Source: Begonia masoniana (lineage: Eukaryota; Streptophyta; Magnoliopsida; Cucurbitales; Begoniaceae). From it: DNA of 64,000 nucleotides. Below, one piece after another: positions 21,416 through 33,243 of the stretch; positions within the stretch are counted from its first letter, which is position 1; every line of letters starts with the position of its first letter. Location: positions 43,372,209 through 43,436,208 of the forward strand of contig CM039509.1 in the NCBI GenBank assembly GCA_022432975.1, given 5' to 3'. The notes under the pieces were generated by a model that saw only the letters and a program-made list of their open reading frames with translations, was not told where the DNA came from and did not search any database. A program made the position numbers and the translations under genes.

Positions 21416-23620
21416 TGTAACGACCCAAACCCGTTTCCCCTTTTACCAGGCCGTCACAAGACTTAACGACGTTGACTTCTAATTAAACATTTTGAGACGT
21501 GAAAATTTTTTACTTTTAAAATATTTAAACGAGGTTAAAACCATTTAGTCGTTTGAGAATCTACTTAAAGAATATATGTGTGTATATATATATATATAAG
21601 GAAATCAAAGAAGCCGAGGGCAAAAACGCCTAGAACCAAAATTTACAATAGCCAATCGATCGGCTATAGCTTTGGAATTTCTTCCAGAGCGTAGCCAGCA
21701 GGGGCCGATAGATCGCCCTCCCTGGCAATCGATCGGCAAGCTCTTTAGACTTCGTTCCAGAGAGCTGCATACCCTACATCCCCATTTTTTCTACCTTTAC
21801 CCATCACACAAATTTTACTCCCCTCCTTTCTTCCTACTACATCCAATTACAATTCCTCATAACAAAACACTACTACCCACTTACACTTCACAATCCCCTA
21901 TCACCAAAATATGACTCGAAACGTACTCGAAAACATAGTAAAATTTTATGAAAACAAACTGCGTGGATCGGTTGGAAAACTATACATATCCCTACGAGTT
22001 TAAAAATATCCAAGCAGTTCCAGTATATTTCCAAATATAAAATCATCACTTCCCATACATTCAAATACCATAACGTTCATCCAAAAATCATCTATCTATA
22101 CCATTATCCACCTAACATACTCAAAATATCTACACGTGAGTCCCCACGGGTCAAAAATCACCTCGACTAAGCCAGCGCACTCCCACGGGCATCCTCCATC
22201 AACTCGTGTGTTCATCTTGCAGAGGAGGATCATCCTTACCTTTCTCGAGATCTCCTACACCATAGAGACATTCTATGAGCTAAAGGCTTAGTAAATCTAC
22301 GTAAATGAGAATGCATGCTATGCATGTGCCGTTCATAAAATCATGTGTTCATTTTCATTATTTAGTTACAAAACAGGGGGTGTCACTGGGAGTTGACTCT
22401 CACTAGATGGAGAGGGCATATCTCGCGGTTAGATAGCCATTTCCATCTACCGGGGGGAAAACATGCTCATTCTCTCAGGATAGTCATGTCTGATCCCCAC
22501 CCCGACATGACCAGGATTACATACATTCATATCTTTTCATTAGTCGTTCCTTTTCATGAAAACGTATGTAGAAGTTCTTTTTTTGTGCTAGTTCGAAAAA
22601 CATGATGCATGGACATGTAAAGTGCATTAAACGTAAAGAAAGCATAAAACCTAGGAAAATGTTCTAGCATAACAAATATCCTAAATTACCCATCCAACCT
22701 ACACCTAAGCAATAAAATCACCAAATATTCTTAATTGACAATTTTTCTTATGGTGTAGGCCGAATCGACCAAACAAGTCACGAAGACTTACCTTGGGTCC
22801 TTAGCAATTCGAGTGCCTCGATCTGAGCTTCGTCACCTAGAACATTGCACCATTCGGTTATTAAGGCTAAATTCAAATAAATCGTTCTAAAGGCCAAACG
22901 AAACTCCTAGCTAAGAGAAATTTTCTATAACTCTAATTTACTTCTCTCAGACATTTCGTTAAGCAATTCGCGCTCAAAATTACCGAAACCTCAATTAATG
23001 GAGTTTCTATACATTTCAACAACCAAAAACTCCAACCTAAGCATTAATACTATCAAACCTTCACCAATAACCACAAATACATCCGTTAGAGTAACAATTA
23101 CGGTAAACCTAACCTGTTTCTAACATAACCCGACTATTTCGGCAAAACCCTAAACAAAACCCTAACCGTTAAACCCTAGAAATTGAGAACCAACCGTCCA
23201 AAAGCATACATTCTTACCTAAAACGTCAATTGGGGAAGGAAACGTGAAGGAGCGGTGTTGATCGGAGGAAGAATCGTTGAAGAACCGTGGAGAGTCGTAG
23301 GAAGCGATGAAGAAATTGCCAGAGAAGTTTTCTCTCTGGAGAAATTTTGTAAGTGTTGGGGAGGAAGAGGGGTAATGTGATTTTAAGTTAAAATTGGCTT
23401 GTTAAATGACCATTTTGCCTTTTTGTTTAATTATTCTCTTAGTTCGTTATTTAACTATCGATTCGGTTTCTCTAAATTTTCTTATTTCACCAAAAATTTC
23501 AATTTATTACTATGGCTCTAATAAAACTTTCCGTTCACAAAATGGACCTAGTTTATTATATTTACTAAAATACCATTTATATTACGAGAAATATCAAAAA
23601 CTCATAAACTGGGCGTTACA
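21416..23620 (-). repeat. Element F 5' LTR
   Basis: TGTAACGACCCAAACCC...GGGCGTTACA on the plus strand, about 2.2 kb. It shares the general Tekay LTR layout with the other LTRs here: a CGATCG-rich block near its plus-strand start (21651-21768), GTGTAGGCCGAATCGACC at about 22756, and an AT-rich tail near the far end. A (TA)n run is at 21586-21597. No array of minisatellites is seen. Confidence 0.8.
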
Positions 23621-23772
23621 TATCTAAAAATTCCGTTATTCCTCAAGATACTCCAATTTATTCATGGGGTTCCAATAAAACTTTTCGTTAGCAAAATGGA
23701 CATAATTCGATATATTTACCAAAATGTCATTATATAGCAGAAAATCTAAAATCTTTAAAACCGGGTGTTACA
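23621..23772 (-). repeat. LTR-end fragment of a related Tekay-type element
   Basis: A diverged second copy of the last 150 bp of the element F LTR (compare the segment before 23620), ending CCGGGTGTTACA. It directly abuts MULE coding sequence. It may be the leftover of an older LTR inserted in the MULE, or a partial duplication of the F LTR end. Confidence 0.6.
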
Positions 23773-25720
23773 CTTCGGCATCTCGCATTCTTGTCTTCTT
23801 CAGCCTATCAGGTTGACGCTTTCTTTTGGATGGGAGGATTTCGGGCATACCTTCTATGGGCGGTCATATTAGTTGGCCACTCACGGGTTGCATATAGTGT
23901 GAGTACATCTGCAGGTAAGTTGTCTGGTGATAGCATCGATGCACGTAATTTTTCGGTGCCACTCTCATGCTATGCATGCATGAAATGGAATGGAGACACG
24001 AGATGCCAGTAAGCTTCCACGTAGTACAATTGCACACACACAAATTCATGTCGACAACATACTGTCGTATCTGTTGCTGACCTCAAATTGTGTAGCTCCC
24101 TCAAACTGAGCACTCCAATTTTCATATGCATCTGCTAGCTTCGCAAGCCTTTTTCCTATCTGTGGGCACAGGCGGTCTGTTGAATTCGCCACCTTCTTAA
24201 ATTTTTTCACAATGCGAGTCATCAAGCGCTTTCAGATCATCTCGAATATGGTCATGATCGGTTTGTCCCTGACAGGCAATAAAAGTACATTGAAAGACTC
24301 TCACAAATTATTTAGTCCCAAATCGCACTTGGAAATCGAAGAGAAGGCATGACTAGCCCAATATTTGGGCTCTTTTTGTAGAAGATATGTTTCTGTCTCT
24401 AGGCTAATCTGACGTAATTTCCTCATTTAATGCTCGAAATGGGAATTTGTTGGTGCCCTTGTCACATTCCCCATCGCATCTCTGTACGCTCTGCCTCGAA
24501 ATAGGTTTTTGAAATTCGTGTATATATGTCGGAGGCAGAAGCAGTGTTCGGCCTGTCTGAATTTATCTCGAACAACTTTCTTTAACCTCTGATATTTGAA
24601 CGAAAAATAGCGTCAACATAAAACAATATAACTGCCACAATGCCCCAAAATTTTAAATAATAAATAGAAATGCATTATACCTTCTGTCGATCTGAAACAA
24701 TTGTCCAACCGCAACCCGATTCAATGTTTAGGTCATCCTTCAATATTTGCAAAAACCACGTCCATGAGTCTGCACACTCAGATTCGACGTTGGCAACATT
24801 AACGGGCTATCATTGCTATCAATACTGACGGCTATGAATAATTGACTGGGACACGACTCTTTCAGATGACCATCATCCAAACAGATAACAGGTCTACCGC
24901 ACTGCAGCAAACCTGCCTTGAAAGCAGCCATGCAAATATAAAATCTTTGGAATCCTAATGAATTAGGGCCCACTAGCTTACCATTAATTTTTACTGTGCT
25001 ACCTAGATTTGATCTACATATTTCGGCTGCAAACGACCACAGTTGTCCGTACTGTTCATCGCACTTCCCTTCGTTAAGGGTTCGAGCTACGCTTTTTGCT
25101 CTTATGGCAAGACTTGGTGAAATGTCAACAGTGAAATCCTTCCTCACTGTCTCGATAATAGAAGGGATGTCCCATGTAGGGTGACTTTTGAACCTATCCA
25201 GATACTCTTTCGCCACTCATTTTGCTGAAGCGTGTCTACTCTCAAGTTTCCTTGAACATCTATGAGAATTGACCAACGACTTTATTTGAAACGTAAGCTA
25301 GGTCTTGCATCTTCGAAGCATGCAGTCGCCACCCACATCCATTATCACACTCAGCCGTCAGTCCCCTCTTTTCACACTTGGTGAATTTTATGCCATAACC
25401 ATTTTTCAAAGAATATTCGCATATTTCTTCTTTAATTTCTTCTAAATAACCATATTGTCTACCCAAAAAAAATTCCATTGAGATTTGTTCTCTTACCGTT
25501 CTACTTTCCACCTCCTCGTCATCTGAGTCATCTGGTATTCGAAGCTCATCGTTCAGCGTTTTAGAGGTCGAATAGACAAATATTTTTTTTCATTTGCATC
25601 TATCTGATCAAATACTCGTAGATCACCATATGCTGGCATGTCTTCTGAATACCAATCCATTTCGGCATCACTAGTTGATCTCTCGTCTAAATCAACCGAT
25701 CTACTTGAATTGAAATCCAT
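23773..25720 (-). pseudogene. Mutator-like (MULE/MuDR) transposase, broken
   Basis: Minus strand, ATG at 25720 (MDFNSSRSVDLDE). Domains in order: acidic N-terminus; MuDR-type N-terminal DNA-binding domain (25260-25511, FLGRQYGYLEEIKE, CEKRGLTAEC, CGWRLHASK); MULE DDE transposase core (24740-25216, GFQRFYICMAAFKAGLLQC, RPVICLDDGHLKE, FIAVSIDSNDSP) with the first catalytic Asp; then, after frameshifts, fragments to about 24200; and a SWIM zinc finger (23864-24049, CNCTTWKLTGISCLHS, a CxC...CxH pattern) followed by YVHRCY. Several stops and shifts rule out activity. The C-terminal coding end is cut by LTR sequence at 23772. I found no terminal inverted repeats. Confidence 0.85.
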
Positions 25721-26583
25721 AGTCGTCGCTAATATAGAGAAATATTATAAATATTATAATTCATGGTCGTCGCAAATTAATTGTATTTGACATTCTATAA
25801 AAGTAATTAAATCAAAAAGTTAAAATGTGAAAAGTACTGATCAAGATAATTCACAAGAAAGACTGTACTGGACAATCTCCTAGACAAAATTACCTTTCCA
25901 AGAAAGGCTGGAGGGGTTACAAACAATTTCACTTAAAACTCAGTCTCCTAGACATAACTTACTTACACAATATAATTACACCACTTAATACGCGGTACGA
26001 GAAACGATAACAGATGCGATCCAATTATCTACAGTATAATAGATAAATATCTAATAAAAATAAAATAGAAAAAAACTTCGTATCTAGTCGGTGAATGCGG
26101 AGAAATATCGATACTTTGAGATTTTTTTCGATGAATAATAAACTTTGAGGGTTTAAAAAAAAACAGAAAAATTGGGGAACTCCTATATTTTAGAATTTTT
26201 ATAATATTCAATAAGAATAGATTATTTAAAAATAAAATTAAAACGACCACAATATTATATGAAATAAAAGAATATTATATCGTATTTATTATCAGGCAAT
26301 AAAATAATGAATCAAATTCTTGCTTATTATAATTATAAAATCATAATACATTATGGGTAATCATTGGATCTAGTTCAATAATCCATGTTTTATTTGCAAT
26401 CAAAGATCTAGGGCAACTCAACATTTTGGCTTTTGTTTATATTTTTTTATTTAAATTAATTATAAATTCATCATGTGATCGGTTTGTTGATAAAATATTT
26501 GTAACGTGCTATTAAATATTGATAAAAATCAAGGATTAAATACGAGAGAAGGAGAAGAAGAACCAGAAGATGTTGCAGAGAGA
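25721..26583. other. AT-rich intergenic region upstream of the O-methyltransferase gene
   Basis: About 860 bp, very AT-rich, without coding potential. It must contain the promoter and 5' UTR of the O-methyltransferase, but I cannot point to a confident TATA box. The sequence just upstream of the ATG is purine-rich (26538-26583). Confidence 0.5.
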
Positions 26584-28248
26584 ATGGAGGAAACACTGAG
26601 AGAAGCCAGACGCAAAAAGGAAGAAGAAGAAGAAGACGATGAACATGAACAGGCAAAAGCCGAAGTCTGGAACTACGTATTTGGGTTCGTTGAAATGGCG
26701 GCGGTGAAGTGCGCCATTGAGTTGGGAGTAGCCGATGCCATTGAAAGAAATGGAGGCCCAATGACACTCTCGCAGCTCTCGTCGGCAGTCGGAGCCACCG
26801 TCTCCTCCTTCCAGCTCCACCGCATTATGCGGCTTCTGGTTCATCGCCGCATATTCAAACAGCTTCCCGCCTCTGATTCAGCCGCCGTAACATATGCCCA
26901 AACGCCCATTTCTAGTCTGCTGATGAAAACAGGAGAAACCAGCATGGCGCCATTGTTTCTTCTCGAATTCAGCCCCGTCATGCTTGCACCGTGGCACCAC
27001 TTAAGCGCCCGTATTCTTTCTCAAGACCTCACGGCGTTTGAATCGGCTCACGGAGAAGACTTGTGGAGCTACGCGGAGGCGAACCCTGATCACAGTAAGC
27101 TGATAAACGAGGCGATGGCTTGCTCAGCGAGGGTTTCGGTGCCTGCAGTGGTCGAGGGCTGCGCTGGTTTATTTGATGGGATTAAGTCCGTCGTCGACGT
27201 GGGAGGCGGCAATGGAACTGCTCTGCGCGCTTTGGTGAAGGCGTGTCCGGGGATTCGAGGCATCAACTTTGATCTTCCCCACGTCGTGGCCGTTTCGCCG
27301 GAATCCGAAGGCGTAGAGAACGTCGGCGGCAACATGTTTGAATCTGTGCCTGAGGCTGATGCTGCTTTCCTCATGGTAGTTTCTTCTGCATTTTAGATCT
27401 AATCGTTGGAATCCACCTTTAAAATAGTCTGCATTCACCTTCTAGCCTTAAAAACATATAATATAATACAATCTACACTGACCCACTAACATGCGTCAAA
27501 ACATGATTTTGAGAATGTCAGTTTCTGTGTTTTGTTCAAAATCGATTGTGAGATTGAGTGTTAATGAAATCAATTGAATTAACGTAATAAGATGTGTCAA
27601 AACTATTATTACAAGCAAAAAATATGAAATATTTGATAAATTTTATGCATTAAATGTTTTAATCAATTTCCACAACCTAATCTTCCTCGACTGAAGACCG
27701 GGTTGAAAACTTACGAAAGGAAGATTGAGATTGAGGCCAATGTTACAATTTATTGATTTTGATCTAAAATGTAGTGGGTGCTGCATGATTGGAGTGACGA
27801 AGAGTGCATAAAAATACTGAAGAAATGCAAGGAAGCAGTTCCAGAAGACAGAGGGAAGGTGATAATTGTGGAAGCGGTGATTGAAGAAGGAGAGGAGAGC
27901 AAGCTGTATGGGGCCAGATTGATGCTTGACTTGATTATGATGGCGCATACTTCCAATGGCATGGAGAGGACCCTCGAGGACTGGGCCCATCTCCTTCATC
28001 AGGCTGGATTTAGTCGTCACTCTGTCACTTCCATTCAGCTATTCAGTCTGTTATTCAGGCTTTTCCTTGATATATGTGTCTCTCTCTTCCCCAGATTGAT
28101 GCTTGACTTGATTATGATGGCGCATACTTCCAATGGCATGGAGAGGACCCTCGAGGACTGGGCCCATCTCCTTCATCAGGCTGGATTTAGTCGTCACTCT
28201 GTCACTTCCATTCAAGCTATTCAGTCTGTCATTCAGGCTTTTCCTTGA
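26584..28248 (+). CDS. Plant class II O-methyltransferase with duplicated C-terminal segment
   Basis: Joined exons 26584-27375 and 27775-28248; the 399-bp intron has GT at 27376 and AG at 27774, in the usual place for these genes just before the HDW motif. The ATG is the first in frame, with A at -3 and G at +4. Predicted 421 residues: acidic N-terminus (EEEEEDDE), dimerisation domain (about 25-110, [20 protein letters not shown]), SAM-binding glycine loop (about 202-210, [11 protein letters not shown]), and catalytic H268, E297 and E328, aligning with alfalfa COMT H269, E297, E329. It would transfer a methyl group from SAM to a hydroxyl of a small phenolic, flavonoid or alkaloid in the cytosol; the substrate cannot be read from sequence. 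The C-terminus is abnormal: a 177-bp tandem duplication plus a 1-base deletion makes the first copy run through its normal stop (28068) into the second, adding 59 residues. Without it the protein would be 362 residues, the family norm. Confidence 0.88.
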
Positions 28249-28267
28249 TATATGTGTCTCTCTCTCT
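27914..28267 (+). repeat. 177-bp tandem duplication in the O-methyltransferase last exon
   Basis: Copies 27914-28090 and 28091-28267 begin CCAGATTGATGCTTGAC and differ only by one missing A (CATTCAGCT against CATTCAAGCT), one T/C change and the length of the CT run at the end. Each includes the catalytic Glu region (GMERTLEDW) and the C-terminal end of the protein. Confidence 0.95.
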
Positions 28268-28283
28268 CCTCTCTCTCTCTCTA
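28254..28283. repeat. CT microsatellite
   Basis: TCTCTCTCTCTC-type run just after the O-methyltransferase stop. A shorter CT run ends the first duplicate copy, so slippage or pairing in this run may have helped the duplication. Confidence 0.8.
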
Positions 28284-28535
28284 GTAACAATGGCTACGAG
28301 CACTATGCTTTATGAAGAATGAATCTCTCCCTCTTTCTATCTCCACTTACTCTTCGCGTAAAACAAAGAATTTTACTATGAAACTTCAACGAAGCTCGAG
28401 ACTACTTTGTTTGAAAATCAGACTACAGTCTCCGGTTCCGGGAAAAGAGTGCGGCGGGAGTACGAGAACAAAAATGGTTATCCACAATCTTAATTTGGAG
28501 TCAATCAAGGAACAAAAATGGAGAAAATGGTGTTG
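28284..28535. other. Short gap between convergent genes
   Basis: About 250 bp between the O-methyltransferase 3' end and the stop of the PIG-M relic on the other strand. No further feature seen; presumably 3' UTR of one or both. Confidence 0.4.
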
Positions 28536-30293
28536 TTAATCCATGTGAAGCTCACTTCCTGATTGGAATTCTCTCTCTAACTGCGAGAAGACTGAGGAAC
28601 CTCTGTGATGATAGATAATAAGATTTAAAACGCATGAATTTGCCACTATAAATACGATGCTTGCCGTCCAGAGTGGCAAAAAGACATTTTTTCCTTTGAA
28701 TTCCAGAAAATAGCCCCACATTAGCCAATGAAGTTGAGCTGCCATCCATATGCATATGCAAGATAAGCCTCTCCATTTTAGTTTCATCCCACTCCATGGC
28801 AATACCAGAGGAAGAAGACAGAAAAACCACACAAAATATTGTGCCGTAATGACCTGTAATTAAGAAAAATCATCAAAATTCAGGAACAAACAAAAGAAAC
28901 AGCTCAATCGGCACGAATTAACTGCACAAAACAAGACAAAAATACCTTGTTAAACGTGACAAATGCTACGATTACATCAGCCTAGGGGTGATTTTATTTC
29001 ATTATGGTTCCAAATCTGAATAGTAGGCTTCGTATCTAATTTGAAGATGTCAGGATCAAGAACTATCAGAATAGGAAGTACGTTAATGATTGGGTAGATC
29101 CGAAAATGGACAACAAGCCCATACCAGATTGCAGCTTGTACCAGATGACCTGTTGGAGGAAAAAGTTGGATAAATCTGAAATTTAAAACGGAGTTTTACG
29201 ATATAATCATTCCAACTTGGTCAATAGGATATGATATAATCCCATTTATAATAAATAGAAAAGTTTTGTGGAAGCAGAAAAAAAGAACGATTATTTATAT
29301 ATATGCTAGAGCCAGTACAAGAAGACGATCATAGTTGTTCAAAGGATAAAGACCCAAGCTTATCTTCTCATTTGCACAAGCCGCCAAATTTTACAATAAA
29401 TGCCCACTATGTCACAATTTATAAGTTTTTTTTTTTTTTTTTATTGCTAATAACACAAGTATACGTCAAACAACATGTACAAAAGGTGTGAGCTACAAAA
29501 AGAAAGGTTCAGCCTGTTGAGAGTGAAATAGGGAGAAAGTGGAATATGTTTATGGTAGGAGCTCATGTGTAGCTTTAGTGTTGTGCTCAGCTAAGGTGGG
29601 ATGGTGGTCAGGATGCTAATTAGTGGAGAAGTACGTTTGGAGGATAAAGAGGAGACAATAAACGAGGAAGACGGGATTTTGAAAATTTTCAGCAGCAAAT
29701 GTAATCTAGAGTAGTTCATTGCCGAGAAGAGTATGACTCGTGGTAGGTTTCCAGGTCTGTGGTTTACCCGACCTGTGGTGTTTATCTTGTTTTCTTAGGT
29801 TATTGGAAGGAGTCTGTAAGGTGAAGGTAGTTTAGAGCTCATCATATCCTTCAAGTGTTTCTCTGTCTTTTTTCTCGAGATGGGTTCTCCCTCTCTCTTC
29901 TTTGTATTTACCTTTTTCTTTCGGTCTACTTCGTTTCTTGTAAAAAAAGAAAATAACAAAACAAAATTTCGAAGTTGGAAAAACTTCACACATGCCTGTC
30001 TTACAAACCTCACATGGTTAAATCAAAAGTATCAAACCAGCAAACTTAGACAGAAATGATTGCCTCGCATTATTCAGAGAGAAAGAAAAACTTACACCGT
30101 TCATGAGACATATAAGGATCCAGAGGATCACAGCACAAACAACAGGCTCACAGTTCCCACGAGTTCCAATGGTTAATGTAAAGGGGTTGAAAAGCCAGGC
30201 TATGACGGACCACATACACAAATTTTCTGGTACCTTTCGCATCTTCAAGATGGTGGATATGAACAAACCCACAAGCAAATCGGAAGAAAACAA
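28536..30293 (-). pseudogene. PIGM: GPI mannosyltransferase 1 (PIG-M) gene relic
   Basis: PIG-M adds the first mannose to the GPI anchor precursor in the ER membrane. On the minus strand I read four blocks: about 30293-30098 ([38 protein letters not shown]), donor GTGTAAG; 29149-28981 (QAAIWYGLVVHFRIYPII, LPILIVLDPD), acceptor CAG at 29150; about 28980-28946 (VAFVTFNK), donor GT; and 28853-28536 ([34 protein letters not shown]) to the stop. Exon borders with GT/AG survive. Between the second and third blocks, at about 28980, roughly 110 residues of the family are missing and the frame is lost. The N-terminal part with the catalytic DxD region is also not found upstream. It is therefore a relic. 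Convergent with the O-methyltransferase. Confidence 0.85.
29150..30097 (-). other. Intron of the PIG-M relic
   Basis: Bounded by GTGTAAG (donor, 30097 downward) and ...CCAACAG (acceptor, 29150). It contains a T18 run at 29426-29443 (plus strand). No ORF of interest. Confidence 0.75.
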
Positions 30294-30913
30294 GTCAAAC
30301 AGAAAACTAACTGAACAGCCTGGGTCAAATTTTCACAAAGATATATACATTCGGTAAAATCCGCCAAAATTTAATAAAAATAAATTTACAAATAAATTTT
30401 TTGCGAATTTTCATAAAGTGGTGACGTACGAATATTTGGTCACTTATGACTCGTACAAAAAATTTAAAGAAATTATTCGGTAAGGATTGAAATCGAAAAC
30501 CATTAAATGATTTTAATATAAAATAAAATTAAATAAGTAATAAAATAAATAAAATTTTAATTTTAAAACAATAAGGTTTTCAAAGAAAATCTTATTGTTT
30601 TCTTTATGTCGGCAAACGCCAGAGAGAGAGAGACGACGCGAGGGAGAAACCGCCGACGCCAGAACGACCACCGATCGACCCGATCTTGGTGTCAAACTCT
30701 TCGTCTCGAAGAGTAGATCAACGTTGGTGAAGAGAGTTTTTGAAGGAATCGACCGGAAAGGAGATTCAGAGGATTTCGCTGAGTTCAAAGTAATTCCTGA
30801 GGAGGCACGGTTTGCCAATGATAGAAGGACTCGCCTCATGGGTATGAGTTATTATACTTATTGCGTTATACCTAGCCTAGCATGCACGTATATTATTTTT
30901 GGTAGGATACCAC
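30294..30913. other. Unassigned sequence left of the Athila element
   Basis: The first 300 bp are AT-rich. From 30596 to about 30840 base composition changes to a GC-richer open stretch on both strands (plus: RTTTDRPDLGVKLFVSK; minus: SVVVLASAVSPSRRLSLSG). I do not recognise it. On the plus strand it ends in CTCATGGGTATGAG, which could be an exon end with a GT donor. It might be a first exon or a chance open frame. Confidence 0.35.
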
Positions 30914-32230
30914 TGTTAGTAATTTTATACACCCTAGCGCAAGTGCACGTGTTGCTAACGAAGTAATAAAGTAAGTAAAATTCGATCCCACGAGGATATT
31001 CTTAATCAAAGTAATTTTGCTATAAAATTCTATAAAAATGAAAATAAAAATATTAAAAATAGACGAGTGACGAGGAATAATAAAATAAAATTACTTAGAG
31101 TTAATAAAGACTCAATTTGAAGTGAATTAGAGAGATAATTATGGTAAAAATCATGGTTAGGGTTGATTTTCTCATTACATGCATTTTACTACTGATGCTA
31201 CGGGAATGCTACAGCATTGATCACAGAACAATAAGAACTAATAATTTTTCTAGGGTTCGTTTGAATTGGCTAGTTAAATTCGTTTCAGAATTTCTTTTCA
31301 GCTTTGAAAAGACAAAAACTTAATCTGAATTTTCATGTAAACCTATTCTTAACGCTAAATAAATTAATGTTAGTTACTTTGCAACAATTTTAATTTATTT
31401 AATTACTCATGTATCTTCAATTCTTATTTACCTATCGATACAATAGGAACATGTGAAATCAAATTTGCCTATCGACACAATTCGAATTATGCAATCAAAA
31501 TCATGAGAAATCGTTCAGTGTAAAATACGTAACATTCATAGATCAAAGTAAAAACATGTAATGAGTACTTTCTTGCCTAACCAAGATAAAAGAAACTAGC
31601 CTAAAATCATAATAATAAAATCAAAAATAATAATCATAAAAGAAAGATAAAAAAAGTAGAAAAGAAAGAAATTTAGTCTCTATAGTAGCCTTCAGCCCTC
31701 CTCCTTTTGCATCTAAGTTTTTCTTCCTTTTTAAGCTTTTCTCCCCTCTGTTCTGCGTGTGTAGTCTCTCTCCCGATCTCTTCTATTTGTTTTCTTTTCC
31801 TTGATTTTAGCATCATTTCTCTCTCTTCCGATTCTGAGTGATTCTTCAACCAAGATATTTTCCTCTTCCTTGATTTCTGTCTTTCATTTTTTGTAACAAT
31901 AATCTCCTTTTGTGATTTATTTTCTCTCTCTTCATATTCTTCATTCTTTTCATTTTTTTCTCTATTAAAACACCGATCTTCCATTTTTGCATTTTCCCGC
32001 TAATAACTCTGCATTCAAACAAGAAAACATAAAATTTGAATTAGTGATAAAAATCTGCCTGTTTTTCTACGAATATGCATGAAATACATTAAATTCAATC
32101 AATGTCTTGATGCTGCAGCATCCTGCAGCAATTATAGTAAATTCTACTAATTTCTTCTTACATTCACTCAAATCGTATAAGTTCTATCAATTGAAAATAG
32201 TATAAAATAACTCTAATTTAAGAGTTATCA
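30914..32230 (-). repeat. Athila-like element A 3' LTR
   Basis: Matches 43910-43947 plus 55541-56838 along its whole length with scattered differences. Contains GCTACAGCATT (31208) and GATGCTGCAGCATCCTGCAGC (about 32110), and a (T/C)-rich segment (31715-31990). Confidence 0.85.
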
Positions 32231-33243
32231 AATACTCACAAACTTGAACCATTACTCGTTCTCGAGTGATGCAAATAAAATCAAAGTGTGTGTGCGTTCA
32301 AACTCCTCTTCAACTTGCTAAGTTCAATCATCAAAACTAAATTTCACAGAAATATTAGATTGCTAACTCTTCAAGGTTTTTACTAAGTTAATTAGATTTT
32401 ATAAGGTTTTTTTTAATAAACTAAACAATAAATAAGGGGGATATAAGTTTTTTTTTTTTTTTTGACTTTCTCTTATAAGTCATACTATCTTTTTACGCGA
32501 TTGACAACATTGGTCATGAAGGCCTCCGGTTACTCAGTAGTTTCATTTAAAGATATATACTCATATAAAATTATAGAGTAGTATAGTCAATAATATTGCA
32601 ATGGAGTTCATCCCAAAGTTTCTTTATTTGAATTCTACCCATCAAGTATTCAAAGGGCTCACTCGAGATTGAAAGTAGATTAGGAAATTGTAATTTATTC
32701 TTTTTTTTTTTTATTTTTTTTTTTATTATTATTTTTATAACCCCCAGAGTTATTATTTATTATGTATATTTTTTTAGAAGAATCATTTATCTCTAATTTT
32801 CTTCGGTAAGCATTGAATCGTTCTCATCTAAATATAACTGTAAAATTTAATGAGGATGATATCCCTAAACAAACTAAAATGGAGTTCATGTGTTCTTAGG
32901 AAAAATTATATTCACAGAAATGAGCCTTAGTAAAATGTTCATAAGGTATGTTAGTGCAAGTTTTCAACACATTAAGAACATTAGGACGTTATGAATTCTT
33001 CTCTTTTTTTTTCAAACCTAGTACATCTCTACCCCCAAACTCAAACTCGACAGTCTCCCTACTGTCGAACAAAATATGGCTCAAAATTTAAACAAAACAA
33101 AGCAAAACTGGGGGGGGTAAGTACTTACCTGGAATCTCATTTGTCATTCCATTAGATGCAGGGTTTCACGTTGTTGTGTCATTTTAGTTTGCAGAAGCAG
33201 CAAGCCTTCCATGATTTAATGTTGAAAGATGATGCTCTCGGCT
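32231..33243 (-). other. Athila-like element A, 3' untranslated interior (outer part)
   Basis: About 1 kb without coding potential between the 3' LTR and the solo LTR B target site. It has long T and A/T runs (32448-32463, 32700-32735) and GGGGGGGTAAGTACTTACCTGG near 33113. CGGCT at 33239-33243 is the B target duplication. Confidence 0.65.

Larger units (their letters stand above)
17931..23620 (-). mobile_element. Decayed, truncated Tekay-type Ty3-gypsy element (element F)
   Basis: Minus strand. From right to left: 5' LTR (21416-23620), primer site TGGTATCAAAGC (21399-21410, reverse strand), gag, protease, RT, RNase H and the integrase zinc finger. It stops abruptly at about 17930 in the integrase N-terminus, so the rest of integrase and the 3' LTR are missing. 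Gag and pol residues are closely similar to element G but full of stops and frameshifts; it is much older than G. Confidence 0.88.

Noticed and set aside
26506..26583. An upstream start of the O-methyltransferase at 26506
   Set aside because: That codon is GTG, not ATG; the first in-frame ATG is 26584 with good context and gives the usual N-terminus.
30960..31010. tRNA B-box-like word ATTCGATCCCACGAGGAT in the Athila LTR
   Set aside because: No cloverleaf can be built around it; it repeats in the twin LTR at about 55570 as part of the LTR.
31673..31984. Lys/Glu/Arg-rich frame in the Athila LTR
   Set aside because: A purine-rich strand of the LTR yields such composition by chance; the twin at 56190-56462 has a different frame structure.
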